Source: Nymphaea colorata (lineage: Eukaryota > Streptophyta > Magnoliopsida > Nymphaeales > Nymphaeaceae). From it: a DNA stretch of 64,000 nucleotides. Under the pieces are notes generated by a model. The model searched no databases and was not told the DNA's origin. It was given only the letters and a program-made list of their open reading frames with translations. Position numbers and translations under genes: made by a program. Positions 13,040-25,681 of this stretch are shown piece after piece; positions within the stretch are counted from its first letter, which is position 1, and every line of letters starts with the position of its first letter. The DNA is taken from positions 6,338,001-6,402,000 of the forward strand of contig NC_045150.1 in the NCBI RefSeq assembly GCF_008831285.2. Direction: 5' to 3'.

Positions 13040-13850
13040 TCCAATTTCCATATGATATTTGTGTTCAATTAGAATAATTTGACATTCTATTGCATTAATC
13101 TTTTCATCATTTTTCTTGACCAAGGGATGAGGCCAGCTTCCATGTCAGGTGGCTATCACAGGAACCCTTTGTCAACTTCTTCATCATGGGGGTATTTTTT
13201 TTGTCATTTTTTCCAGTTCCACTTTTACCTTTACACATGGAAAGTCTTCCATTTTATCATTAAGGGCATTTTTGTCATTTTCAACCCCTAATACATGGCT
13301 TTGCGTATATGAAGAGCTTAATAAAGTTGATATATAATATAACCTGTTCTGCTTTTCATTATTTGTGCATTCGCCTAATAACCTCCAGCAGAGCGTCTTA
13401 AGATTGTTTTATAAGTCATTAAACAAATTCTCTATCGTTTCTCTTCGATCGCCGTCACCCTAAGATTCCAACGAACAATTTTTAGTCTATTATTTTACGA
13501 TGAGAAGAACCAGAAAAAGGTGCACAAGCCCTTTATGTTTGAGTCCGGAATGTCGTACGGAATTAAAGTTATATATAGTGCATGCCCCATTATGGCCCAA
13601 GTTGATGCACCTCGTTTCGGAATCAAGGAGTTCCAATTTCTTGACGATGAATATGATGCTTGATTGCTTTCAACGCACTTTCCAGATGTTTGTCATTGCA
13701 GGCAATTGATTAAGAAAAGAGTAGTTTCAACTTAGGGTTTCACATCTTGAGTCACTTACCGTGATGTTTCTGAATTTTCCGGTAAACTTTTGCTAGTTGG
13801 TGACTGAAATCTGGTGCTGGCGTCAAGTTCCCTTGAGTTTAAAATTGTTT
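13040..13850. other. Intergenic, nothing recognised
   Basis: Only short open frames without known motifs are present (13079-13291, 13500-13709). Confidence 0.4.
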
Positions 13851-13853
13851 GCT

Positions 13854-13961
<108 letters not shown>

Positions 13962-14429
13962 CTGGTTCACAACACACACATATAAGGAAATGAGTCAATA
14001 AAAAAAAAATTCTTGCCATGTCCAAAGGATGCCATTTTTTCATGTAACTAAGGACGGTTCAAGTAAGATGCATTTGATCAGTGTGTTGTGGGGGCATTCC
14101 ATAAAATCCACCTCAATGCGAGGAGTGGCAATGGCCAAACAAATCCCTAGTGCTTGCTATTATAGAAAGGAGAAACACCCAGCAAAAGATCATCAACGAT
14201 TACATTGAGAGCAAGTTGGGTTGGGAGGGTTCTACCAAATGTTATGATCCAGCGTTTGAATGACAGGGCAGAACTATATTGATCTAAAAGTTTTGACAGG
14301 CGCTGAAATTATAATTTTTCAAAAATTATATATGGTGAAATGAAAATTTTATAAAATTATATGTGGATTTTTTTTTAAAAAAATGAGAGGGTATGAAAGG
14401 CCATGGCCACTGCCAGCAACTAAGCATAT

Positions 14430-14755
14430 GCACCGGGCCGGGTGCCTGGCCTGAGCTTAGAAATTGGGTGTCAGACTGGTCTGATAAGTTATCAAGCCCG
14501 CCCAGATAGGCCCAACTAAGTTCGACTCGATCCGATCTTATATTTAATGTTATTTTATAATTTTTTTTATATAAGTTGTATTTATTTTATTATGATTAAT
14601 TATATTTATATATTATTTTATATTAAAAACTGTTATTTTTTAACCTTAATTAATCAAGCTGCCAGAGCCCAAGCCCAAGCCCAAGCCGCTGTGGCGCGAC
14701 CCTAGCCCTACTCTTTATGGGGCCGGGCCGCCCAGCTTTACTGGCAACCCCAGTG
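14430..14755. repeat. GC-ended, AT-cored dispersed repeat (copy 1)
   Basis: GC-rich flanks (GGGCCGGGTGCCTGGCC; GGGGCCGGGCCGCCCAGC, with AGCCCAAGCCCAAGCCC) surround an AT core reading ATAAGTTGTATTTATTTTATTATG and ATTAATTATATTTATATATT. The same plan recurs at 16050-16350 and 42320-42600, so this is one family. Its class is unknown. Confidence 0.5.
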
Positions 14756-15224
14756 GCTCCCCATGGGATCTAGATATGAATAAACCACCCCAAAAACTCA
14801 CACTTGTGCACTACGAACAAGAAAATTATAAAGAAAACAAATGGCGTGCACATTGGAATTGGAGAGCAATCATTTCTAGGCAACTGGCATTTACGATAAC
14901 TGTCTCCAGCAAACCACTCTTTGCTGCATCAGCTAAAGATCTAGCTCCAGAAAAGAACGGATTTCAAAAGAATACAGTGCTGCAAAATGAAATATAATGC
15001 TGGAAAATAGCAATCTACCACTTATAAGACTCAAGAATAACAAAAATAGAATGTGATGTGGTGCTGAGGCAGCATGGTACATCTATAGAGAAATAGCCGA
15101 AACGGTAATCAGAAGAGGCACAAAGGGGAGATTGCAAATCAACGGCCAAAAGGGTGACCAAGATAACTGAGCTACACATAACTGAAGTTGTATGCTGTCA
15201 GGAATAAGGATACTACGGTTAATG

Positions 15225-15294
15225 TAGTTATACTGACGTTTTCTTACCGTCAGTAAAATGGAAGTTTTTTTTTTTTTCTTTTTTTTTTGTAGTG
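15225..15294 (-). mobile_element. CACTA-type terminal fragment with TACTGACGG subterminal repeats
   Basis: The minus strand begins CACTACAAAAAAAAAAG at 15294 and carries TTTACTGACGGTAAG and ACGTCAGTATAA within 70 bp. Short subterminal repeats next to a CACTA end are typical of En/Spm elements. The opposite terminus was not found. Confidence 0.5.
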
Positions 15295-15804
15295 ACAGAT
15301 TCATGATCTAGCACAAAGGGGAATTAGTGTATGTACATGTTGTGGTCACTGAAAGATTTGGAGTAAAGTTCCATAGTGCAACACCAAAGAGCTAGTGTGC
15401 AATGACCAAAATACTTTTATTTAAAGTAAAAAAAGTAACATTTTACAAGGGCAAAAAGGAGTTATGAAAAAGTCAAAAAGTTTAAAATGAATACTACTTT
15501 ATACAAGATTTTGAAAAAAATAGCCCAAACCCCTTTTTTTAAAAAAATTTGGTGTATACTTGTGCATGCACACAACTCCATCTCCTAATTCATTGAGAGA
15601 TCTCGGATCTTTGAAAATCTCACAAGGTGAAGTGACAAGATAGATGGGGGATGCTACATCACCTACTTCCCACCTATCCTTCAAAATGAAAGGATGCTTA
15701 TTTTGGAGAGTAAAAGCTTTTTATGAAGGTGGAAAAAGAAAAGCTCTGGTTCTATGAATGTCGAGAAAAAGGCAAATGCAGGACCATTTGTAATGGAGTG
15801 CCAA

Positions 15805-16030
15805 ACCCAGTAGTAGCAGAGATATAAATTTTTGGTTGAGCGGCACTAATTAAAAATATCTTAGACACTTTAATTAATATATGATAAAATTATTGAGGGG
15901 TCACTGATTAAGGAAATGATATATATGAATAAGCAAATGGATGGAGGTAAACTTTATGTACATAAACAAAACTAGTGGGGTTATGTGAGCAACTGTGGAT
16001 GCAAACACACACGTGGCTTCACCACTGAAC
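15805..16030. mobile_element. MITE-like short element, copy C (diverged)
   Basis: AGTAGCAGAGATATAAATTT leads into GGCACTAATT..GAGGGGTCACTGATTA, a TGTGAGCAACTGTGG..CACAC core and the GTGGCTTCACCACTG end. The order is the same as in the other copies, but it is more diverged. Confidence 0.4.
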
Positions 16031-16049
16031 CCCTAGTGCTACCATTGAT

Positions 16050-16350
16050 CAAGTGCGGGCAATTGGCAGAGTACCCAGTAGATGCCCAGTACCCAACCTG
16101 ACTTGTGCCCCGGCCTGTTTCCAAATTTGAGAATTGGGCAGGCCCAATAAGTTATCAAGCCAACCCGGACTGGCCGGAATTGGTCCAATAAGTTACTTAA
16201 AATATTATTTATTTGAGGAAATGTATATATTTTCATGACAATTAATTATATTTATATGCTATTTATATTTTTATGTAGATTTTATTGTAATGGGGCTGCA
16301 GTCTGGCCTGAGACCAACCACTTAACCCTTTGGGCCAGCCCAATGCCTAG
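16050..16350. repeat. GC-ended, AT-cored dispersed repeat (copy 2)
   Basis: Shares GAATTGGGCAGGCCCAATAAG, TTATCAAGCC and the ATTAATTATATTTATAT core with the copy at 14430, and ends in GGGCCAGCCCAATGCCTAGCC. Confidence 0.5.
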
Positions 16351-16809
16351 CCCTAGAAATGATATAAGTAGTCCTCGGTTTTGTGGAGTAGTTGTTTCTG
16401 ATAACGATGCCAGAACATTATGAATGCTTTTTGATGATTTCACACTATCAAATGGAGTTTGGATAAATTATTGTATTGGTTCTCTCAAGAAAAAGGTTGA
16501 TGATATGACACCCTTTCTCTTTCTATGAAAGGAAAGAGTAGTGTACAATAAACCACAGTGAGTAGAAAGTCAGTGAATGGCCAAGGGACTAGGCTGGTTT
16601 CAGTATTAGGTGGGTAACGTGTTGCCTTAGATTAATCTAAACCCTTATATTTTTTCCAAAGCCATTTGTTACTTTGAGTGATGCCAGACCATGCAATAGG
16701 CATGGATGCTTTGATACAAAAATATATAGGATCTTCTCTCAAGAAGTCATCTTAGCAATGTCCAATCTTGCCAATACTCCTAGTACTGCACTTCATATGG
16801 AGTTATTTA

Positions 16810-16993
16810 TGTAACACCCCATAACATTTATACTTATATTGAAGATTGTGAAGGGTCTTGAGGGACTTATTAAGAGGGTTGTCAAATATTTGATTGTTCT
16901 AGTTTTTAGCCTTTTTCAGGCTGAAACCAAAACTATTAGGAGGCAAGTTGGGATCCGAAAGGCTCGAGCTTGAGAGTGGGTTGGGTTGTTACA
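16810..16993. mobile_element. Possible short solo LTR (gypsy-like ends)
   Basis: The segment starts TGTAACACCCC and ends GGGTTGTTACA, terminal sequences typical of plant Ty3/gypsy LTRs, and is 184 bp long. Flanking pentamers ATTTA and ATCTA differ at one base, compatible with an old target-site duplication. No internal region is attached. Confidence 0.4.
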
Positions 16994-17228
16994 ATCTAAA
17001 TGTCAAGGAGAAGCTTTTCAAGGTGCCACCCTGCACAATAGTATCCCGTAGATGGTTTGAACATCTCTTAATGTAACAATGGCAGTAATGTTAGTTTATG
17101 AAATACCTGATCATGACCATTAGGGACAGGTCAAGAGAATCATGAGATGTTGGAAGGAGAAAACACATATGGGCCTTGTAAATTTGAAATGAGATATTTC
17201 TAACATTTTTTTTTGTTCATTCATGCAG

Positions 17229-17399
17229 ATTGAGCAGGACGCACTGATGACAGGAGATCAACTTGGGGATATCTTGTCTACCTTGGCGACAACTGGAACT
17301 ATTTCAGAATCTCGTTTTGTCTACCTTGCTGCCTTACTATTTCAGAGACAACCTGCATCTCAGGGAGATCAGCTTGATAGGGAATGTTGGAGAAAATAA
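17229..17399 (+). other. Exon-like open frame of unknown origin
   Basis: A good acceptor (pyrimidine-rich tract, then TTCATGCAG) is followed by 56 open codons ending in TAA, including IEQDALMTGDQLGDILSTL and FVYLAALLFQRQ. An AATAAA occurs near 17651. No upstream exon was identified and the family is not recognised. It may be the last exon of a missed gene, a gene fragment carried by a transposon, or chance. Confidence 0.25.
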
Positions 17400-18433
17400 G
17401 GCGAGCCAAGCTCATGTAGAAAGAAATCCATGGCAAACTAAAGCAAGAGAAGGAAAGAGTTGGAATAGCCGAGAAGAAGAAATTGATATGCCAAGCTGTC
17501 AAGATGATTCCAACTTTGGACTGGATGAAATCAAATCAAATCAATGAAGTTGATGTTTCCGTATCTTGTAAACATATGGAATGGTGTAGACAGCCAGTCA
17601 AGTATAAAAAATATCTTGTTATGTAAAACTGAAAACCTATAGCTGAACAAAAATAAAATCTAATCTCCCGCTTCTCACTGTTCTACTCAAGAGACAAACA
17701 GTAGAGGGGTGAAGGTGTCGTGGACGTAATCGAGTGTGTTTTCTTCTTTCCTTTCTTCATCATATTGTTTACAATTTTGCGTCCTCACAAAGCTAACACA
17801 AGTACTTTTTAGACCTTCATGAAGTCTCGTGTAATGTTTCTTTTGAAATCAATGACAGGTGAAAAATCAAATCAAAATGAACAATCAAATCAAAACCGGT
17901 ATATTTGCTTTTTTTATCTATGTAAGTACATACCAAAAACACGCTAGCTTACATTATTCCAACAACATGAACGGTATGGCTTTTATTAATCCCTTTGTGT
18001 TCCAATCAACTAAATTTTTTCGACATCATGGGCTCCAAGAGGCATAGCAAAGTTGGTCGAGTTGGTGGGCTAGTAAAAGCTAGCCGATTGTTAGTTCAAT
18101 TTATGTGGGTGTTATTCTTCTAAACTGCAAACGATGGATGTACTGCTCTTCAGCCAATAGGTGTGCCGCTTCCCATGTAAGTCCCTAAACAGCATTGGAT
18201 CCCCGGGGACAGGGGCGGTTTCAACCTATGGTCGAATCGCCGATACTCACATAAACTAGTAGCCATTGCCCTCGTTCATCCTCAACAATTCCATTCGTGC
18301 ACTGATTTACGTGTTATTCTTCTTACCCATCTTAGGAAATGGCAGAGTAAAGGCAAATTAATTGCTATATTCATTTTCCCCTTAGAAGATATAAAAGACC
18401 TCAGTAATTTATGATAATGTTTTTATAAAAAAT

Positions 18434-19783
18434 CTAGGCCCTCCCCTCATTAATTTTTTCTTCTTTCTCAACTTGCGTTGCCATCGACGATGGAGCAACT
18501 AGAGGCTGCATGCCTGTTCCTGATAATGGCGCTTCATGACCAACCGTGACCACAACATGGGGACCTTCTTTTCCACTCAATGGATTCACTGCGGCATTCT
18601 TCTGGGGCTTTATGGTGCTCTTGCGGCCAATGCCGGCATAAGAATCGACGTGATCTTTGAATCTAGCAAGTACTGAAAGTTCGTCGACGGCGGAGAAGAT
18701 GCCTTCAATGCGGCCGACGGTTTCCGTCAGAATGGAGGTCACTGTCGCTAAAGGGATGACATCCATTATGTACGTGCTTGCATGGGCGGTGCCGTTTGTG
18801 TTGTGGTGATGATGAACGTTGGCATGGGGCAGCAAATTGAAGGCGGTGGACAAATCATCAACGCCAATATTGATCCTTTCGATGAGAGACTCGACTGTAG
18901 ATGATCTGGTAGTTGTGTCGATTCCTGTCGAAAGCTCCCTCAGAAGCTCTGACATCAACGAGGTGACATTTAAACATGGAACCTGAAGGTGCCGACGTAG
19001 AGCTTTGGGTGCCTGTACAGAAAATTAGCCCACTTTGATTATGTTCTTCAGCAATAATTAATATTATTGTAACATATATATATATATATATATAATAAAA
19101 TTGGTAAGGTCTGACACTTGGGTAAAGGACAAAATCCAGACCTATCAAAATTAATTATTATTATTCTTTTTCAATCTAACCTTATGGATATGAACTTGAA
19201 AGTTTTTTTGTGAGAAACATATATTAAGTTAGTCATTTTTTTACTTAAATAATGTTTTTTAATAGAACAATGAACCACTCTTATGACGTGAAAATTTTGA
19301 TAATAGAAAGATCTATTTTTTTTAACACAAATAACTAAACTAAAACATGATTTATATTAAATTGGTATTTGTAAACACATTAGAAAGTTCACATTTTGTG
19401 TAAAAAACTTTTTAACATAAACATAAACGGTGTAGTTTTTAACCCTTAGGTATCTACCAATTACTATAAATATATTTCAAGTGGTGCTTTATTATTTGCT
19501 TTAACAAGGAAACACCTATACTTGCTCTCCATAGATTGCCTCATATAATCGATATCATAGATTGCGTTTTTTCAGTTTTGCACGTCCTTAACTCTTGAAA
19601 AGTCAAAGACTCGTACTTGCCAGAAATTGACAGTGTTAAATTTGTCTTTAGGGTTGATAAGATCGGAATATCTCTTGGTATGGATTGACAAAACAAACAA
19701 GCACAAGGGCTCAAACTAAAAGCTCTAAAGATACTGATGACATGAACTAGGAGGTGCATTTCTTTTATTTTCTTCTTTACAGA

Positions 19784-19825
<42 letters not shown>

Positions 19826-22385
19826 TGAGTAAGAGGAATATCTCACCTTATTGTTAACAAAGGAACCCAACTCGCCTTTCCATTCATTCTTTTAGAGTAT
19901 AAGATTTGCTGTTGTTGCTTTGAAAATCAACTTTTTCTTTCGGTCTGGTTTTCAAATAAATAAATAAATAAATAAATAAATATATATATATATATATATA
20001 AAAGAGGAAGGGAATTACTTTGGAATGTGATCTGATGCAAGCATCCAGTGCTTCAACGCAGTAGGCACATTTCCTGGTCATAGCTCCAACTTTTAGGTAC
20101 TGCTTCCATGGATGGCCAATCCCGAACTTGCCATGTGGTGGTTCCCATCTAGCAAAGTTTGCCTGCGCAGCACATTTAGTCAATATTTGATCAAGATACA
20201 TAATATTTTCTTATAGATCAGAAAATATGCGCCTTCCAACCTGTATGTGTGAGTTTGTCTGTTAATGTCACCACCAGCGGTCATAAACGAGGAAAGAAAT
20301 GACTTATTTGAAATTTAAGGCGAAGCTTGTGAAGAGTACTTGGACATGTACCATCAAGAACACTTACCAGCGACTCCTCTCTGGTTTTCGAATCAAGTAC
20401 TGCTCTGTATCCTTGAATGGAAGTTTCCCCACTTTTGAGTTCACCATCTCCATCGCCTTCATGAAAGTACTCCTCCATGCAACCTGAAATTTCAAAATCA
20501 AAGTTAAATCTCCATTACATGTAAACATACCTAACAAATTAAAATTTGTTGTCTGGTAGCAGCAAGCCAGGTTTTTTTGGTTGATGGGCACTTTGAGTCT
20601 CTGACCTAGGTTTGGTATGGATGTTGCTCTGTGACTGAAGCTAGGTCAAGCCAAATTAAAGTTTTTAAATTTTGGCATGCATCCAAATATGATTTTTTAA
20701 AATTTTTATATATGACAAGTGAAATTTTCTAAAATTTATATGTAAACTTTTTTAAAATTTTCTTTTGAGTGGGGGGCTAAGGCCTTTGCAACCCCCCTTG
20801 GCTCCGCCCTGACTGCAGTTGGATTTTTGAAGTGCTGGTATAGATACTGGCCCCCACCAGCCATACACTACTGGCATCTGACTCATTCACCAAAAGCAAT
20901 AAACCATTAAGCGGAAAAAGAGAAATACAAAGTGGTGCACCTTCCAAGGAGTCTGCAACCTTGTTCAAGTTGTTCACAATTGATTTATGGAGATCAGACC
21001 CTGCCCACACCGGACATATCAGAATCGACACAAGCATGCATAGTGCACCACCAATGGCTACTGTGCCAAGTCTCTCCACTGCCACTTTAAAGAGTTCATC
21101 TTCTCTATATCCGGTCACGGCTACCAGACTGAATGTGAGTATGAAGATGAGGATGCCATAGTCATATCTTGCTTTGATTCCTGGAAAGAACCTCGAAAAT
21201 GTTGCTGCTGCAGCTGCACCAATTAGTTGAACAATTATCTAGTGTTCAATTATATGACCGAGACACAAAACAGTACTGAGGGAGCCACAAATTAATTTCT
21301 TGTCAAGGGACAATAATATTTTAAATTGTAAACTTTAAAGTATCAAGGAAAAAAGAGGTTCACAGTGTACAAGTTCTAGGGAAAGTGGTACTTTAAGACA
21401 CCAAAATCTGGCTATGTGCCTTAAGACGTAAGGCTTTGGGTGGGAGTTTCAGCTTTTTATTAGGCGATGGGTCTCTTCTGTGCAGCACTTTTATATAAAT
21501 AAATAATTTAAAAATATGAAAGTACCAATATGACAATTTGTATGGACTAGTGTGGGCAATTGCCTGCTCTAGCCCATCTTCCACCCTTAGATGCTAAAAA
21601 AGAGCTAGAATCTAATCATGCTACCATCTTTCTGAGTCCCCATTGGGTGTGGAAAAATTGAACAAACAAGAAAGAAAAAGCGTGTCTATGGTTATCTAGG
21701 GATGCACATCTAAGCCAGCTACTTCATGTCATGTTCTTTTTGTTTACCTAGTAAGAAGACAAAAACTCCAAGTATTATGGGCTCTCCTTTCTCCCCAGAA
21801 AGCCTTCCAAGGTAATGGACCCCAACTCCAAGTGCTCCCGCCAATAGTGTTGCAAATCCTCTATTCAAACCCTTGCTCAAAGTTCCACCTGCAACTTAAA
21901 CCAATCTTCAATGAGCAATTAATTCTTGCATACATCTCGTCCTCTTTCTTTATATGAATCATAGACATGCATAAATACTGGTACAAACAGGAATTCTCAG
22001 TCCATCTTCCTATAGGTGACTGAGAAGTATGGAATAAATAAATTAAATAACTTAGACTCGACGTACCCACAGTGTATTCGAAGACGACAACCACAGTCAT
22101 GACTGCCCAGATGAAATTGTTTGCCATGCTAGCGTTAATAGGCCAGATGAAGTAGAGGGTGCTGACAATGGTGAGGGCGAATCCCACCTTACACGAATGG
22201 TACACCCTTCTGGGATCATCTTTAGCCAACTTTAGCATCTTGCTGCACAACTCCTTCAGATTCACGTGAAGCTTCAACAACAAAGTTGACACTAGCCGGA
22301 ACATACGTGTGATGAATCCAGTCCTTCCTTCTTCTGCTCTGTTCTTCATTGCTGATGCACCATGGGCGTCGACACCACACTCCAT
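18434..22385 (-). CDS. ALMT: Aluminium-activated malate transporter (ALMT) family anion channel
   Basis: Six exons: 22385-22067, 21888-21748, 21213-20941, 20483-20368, 20162-20019 and 19012-18434. The lengths sum to 1572 nt in one frame, 523 aa. ALMT proteins are plasma- or vacuolar-membrane anion channels that release malate and other anions. The N-terminal half carries about six hydrophobic segments (for example residues 66-82 and 91-104, and [17 protein letters not shown] after the [13 protein letters not shown] motif). The hydrophilic half contains [18 protein letters not shown] (WEPPHG at 289-294), the family hallmark, then [18 protein letters not shown]. The C-terminal tail has a short His-rich run ([10 protein letters not shown]). 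Six exons is usual for the family. ATG at 22385 is the first in frame and gives a normal N-terminus. The exon 3 acceptor could be 21213 or 21207. The clade, membrane and transported anion cannot be assigned. Confidence 0.93.
19013..20018 (-). other. ALMT intron 5 with several microsatellites
   Basis: This is the largest intron of the ALMT gene (1006 bp). It contains (TA)n at 19073-19094 and 19789-19822, and (AAAT)n(TA)n at about 19953-20000, the last ending about 20 bp from the intron's donor (the intron is read right to left). Confidence 0.8.
20640..20815. mobile_element. MITE-like short element, copy D, inside ALMT intron 3
   Basis: AT-rich interior with repeated AAAATTT..TATATG text is followed by GGGGGGCTAAGGCCTTTGCAA, CCCCCCTTGGCTCCGCCCTGA, matching the ends of the family copy at 25672. 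It lies between ALMT exons 3 and 4. Confidence 0.5.
21400..21595. mobile_element. MITE-like short element, copy E, inside ALMT intron 2
   Basis: Contains the ACTAGTGTGGGCAATTGCCTG..TAGCCCAT core and AGCACTTTTATATAAATA interior of the family. The termini are diverged. It lies between ALMT exons 2 and 3. Confidence 0.4.
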
Positions 22386-25260
22386 TATAACTGCACACAG
22401 AGCTCGAACTCAAGAACTAGAGAGAGAGAGAGAGATCTTCTGGTCTTTGAATACTATGGAAGGGTTTCAAGACGCGATGGATGTGAAGAAAGATCACCAG
22501 CTAGTGTTGCTTATATATGATATGTAATGGGGAGTGGAAGGTTAGGAATATTCTAGATAGGTATGCGCTCTTATAATAAGACGGCTGTGCTATTCGTACG
22601 ACAATTGGACGGAGAGCTTTAGTCGAAAGTTGATGGTGAACTTAGTGGGATGACTCAACTACGGTTTCAAGCATCTGGTTTTCTAGTCACTAACTGTGAC
22701 TTTGAGCAGTTTGTATCGTGTTTCCTTTTCACACTGTGAACTGCTTTTGTCCAGAGTTTCCCTTTATGAGCGAGGTCCAAAGCATCGAAAGCGGCAGAAA
22801 TACAAAAAATGAGTCGGTGGCCACTAAAATGCAGCTAGGCTCCTATTGAAGTTGGTTATATGCTTATGTGCATGACAATACTTCTTAAGGGTGCATTTGT
22901 TTCACTGGAGATCTAAGATCTGCGGTGATCTGACATCTCTAAGATCTCAAATCCGTAGATTTAAGATCGAACCCCCTCTCTCCAATCCAACCTTAAATCT
23001 ATGGCTTTTAATATGTAGCATAGATTTAAGATTCACTTTACAAATATTCGCAATGAGGATCTTGAGAAGCACATCTTTTAATGCAGCCTCAAGGCCATCA
23101 AAGCAACTTAAGGGTGGTCAATGGGGCAAATGTCATGCACGAAGATACACTTTATTGTAGATAACCGCCTCCCCACTCGGACTGTAGTGTCATTTGCCAT
23201 GGAAAAACATAAAGAAATACAAGAAAGAAAGAATTTTGAACACTTTTGGAACTTGGCAGATTCCTTCTGAAGAGCCAAAATCAACAGTTCAATCGATTCA
23301 AAGAGTGTCCCCATTATAGGTTCTGAGCTTCTGAATTAGAGCCTAGCTCCCCCTTGCTGAGTCAAGAAGCATTAAGAATTGACAACACAGAGTCACCTAA
23401 AGGCCTTATGATGCGCGTTCGCAGAGATGGAGACAGGTTAGTACTAGAACGGAGTACTTTTTCCTCCTATAAACGCAACTAAGCATTGTGGAACTCACAT
23501 GCCCGCCCATCGTGCACATAAGTGGTGCTGTCGTTGGAGGCAAAGGTACTGGATCGGAGTACTCTTTAATTTGTTCCTGTAGTTTGACCTCTTTGTCCTC
23601 TTCTTATAATGACATGATCCTGTTCGGACCCCACCAACAATCTCTTTTTTATGCAAGGGATGGTAGTGCTCAACCATGGGCACGAGTGCTTATAACTTGG
23701 CTCAGGGGAGCAGGTGGTCAATAACCCACCGCCACTAAAAGGCCCTTCGTTCATTAAGCTTTTCAGGCTTGTGTTGCCTTGAAACTTGAGTGGCGTATGG
23801 TATGTCTACCAATTAAAGTATCGTGGTTTCATCTTCTATGGTCTACTAAAACAGTACCCATGGGGATGCACCCATGGGGATCAAACTAGTGATGTGTCTG
23901 TCTGTCCGACCAACTATGTCACACCCTTTGAGACATATACACATATTTATAACTTCTTTAATAGGGTGATGTTATACCATTTCTTACATTTAACAAGAAT
24001 ACAATGAACATAATGTAGTTTCAAAAGGAAACTAAAGTAGATATCATATGTTGAGTTATGTTTTTAAGTGCGTATTACATCATATTTCATTTGTTGCTCG
24101 TTTTCATGTACCTATTAAAAATGAAATGACAAAGAAAGAGGGTTAAATGAGCCCTTTGTAATTTGAGATAAGTTTACTTGACAGAAGGGGTGTACCATGG
24201 GTGTTACCCCAAGAGGTGTAGCATAACTGATTGGATTAGTGGACCAGTGAAAGTCCAGTTGTCAATTTGATTTTTGTGGGTGTTACTTATTTTAATTGCA
24301 AATAGTAGAGACGTTACACTCTAAGCTTGGACCTCTTCAGAATATCTCCCCCTTAGCATGGGTGTTCACTTTGGATTTTCTAATTCTATATATAAAAAAG
24401 AGAACGCTCTTCTTTTATGCAATTGCATAGGCTAGAGAGGGGGAGAGGGGGGGGAGAGAGAGAGAGAGAGAGAGCTAGCTCAGACTGCAGCTTCGTCCAA
24501 AGAAAGCCAGGCTATGAGTCTCAATAATGGTTCTTTAGTCGAACTTTCCCTCTACTACTATATTTTACCTGTTCCTGCAGTCCTCTGGGTGCAAGTTGGT
24601 TTTCCCTTTCCCACTCTCAATGCGCATGCGTGAGAGAGAGAGAGAGAAATAGAGAACACGGTTTGTGGAAGGAAGGGCAGGTTATAGGTCTAATTGATGG
24701 TTTTTTCTCGGTCTCTGTAGTACTACTACTACCATGCATGCTTGGTTTTGAATTAGATGGGAGATCCACAGCCTAGCCATTTTCCCCTAAGAAAGGGAGT
24801 AGGCACGATATACTTTCCTTCATGCGTCTCTATATTTTAATTTCCTAGTCACTATCACCCAATCTTATCTAATCTTCTCTTTATGTCATTTGGCCCACCA
24901 ATGCTGCCCACTACATCATTTGTACTTAGTGGATACGGAGTGCTTTTTGCTCCAATTTCATTTTTGATGGTTCACAGGTTTCCTCTGGAAATCGCTCTAC
25001 TTTTGAAGTTGACGGTATCCTCTCTTTTGTCTGGTTGTAGCCGCTACTTACTCGCTTTCTTTAGCTTTTCTTCGCTGCCTACTCATCCTAATTTGCCGCT
25101 CCCTCTCTTTTGATTGTTGCGTACGTAGCACGGTCAGATAGTTAGCTAGTTGGTCAATTTAGTTGACTTTGCGGTGTCGCATGCGTTAGTTGACTCAACA
25201 GAGCCTACTCCGTTCAGTCTGTTAGATGAATCTGCTTACTTCTTGCTCCAAAGCCTCTTA
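22386..25260. other. Intergenic, upstream of ALMT; no gene recognised
   Basis: The start includes the ALMT 5' leader on the minus strand, with a (CT)n tract at about 22415-22435 (written GAGA on the plus strand). GA-rich microsatellites recur at 24445-24472 and 24630-24650. The short open frames at 23488-23724 and 24883-25113 carry no recognisable family motif. Confidence 0.5.
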
Positions 25261-25266
25261 GATAGG

Positions 25267-25681
25267 TAGGGCTGCACTTAAGCCGAGTAGAGCTCAAGCA
25301 CAGTCAGCTCGACTTGACTCGACCCATATGTTGCTAGGCTAAAGCTGGCCGAGCTCAAGTCCAGCTGTACAAGGTCAGCTCAAACTTGACTCGATAGACC
25401 GAGTCTAGGCTTGAGCTTGTTTAAACTCATTTATCAACTACCCATTTGACTTAATTTCTTTCCTTGATTTAAGTTTGGAAATTCGAAAAAAGAAAAAACC
25501 AAGATTAAACAAGTTTATAACATGAGTTTAATTGAATCGAATTCATGTAACTCGAACTCAACCTGTTTATAAGCTCATGTTTTCAATTAAGCTCGAGTTA
25601 GATTCATTTACAAGCGAGTCGAGCTCAAGTCAAACTTAACCAATCGAGTTCGAGTTGGCTCGGCTCATTGTACAGCTCTAG
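25267..25681. mobile_element. 415-bp TIR element of the CTCGAGC-rich type
   Basis: The left end TAGGGCTGCACTTAAGCCGA and right end (complement) TAGAGCTGTACAATGAGCCGA are imperfect terminal inverted repeats. The interior is built from variants of GAGCTCAAG, CTCGACT and TCGAGTT. There is no coding capacity. No clear target-site duplication was seen. Confidence 0.55.

Noticed and set aside
17299-17547. Open frames of 67 aa (minus) and 94 aa (plus)
   Set aside because: Shadows of the exon-like frame at 17229-17399; no recognisable motif.
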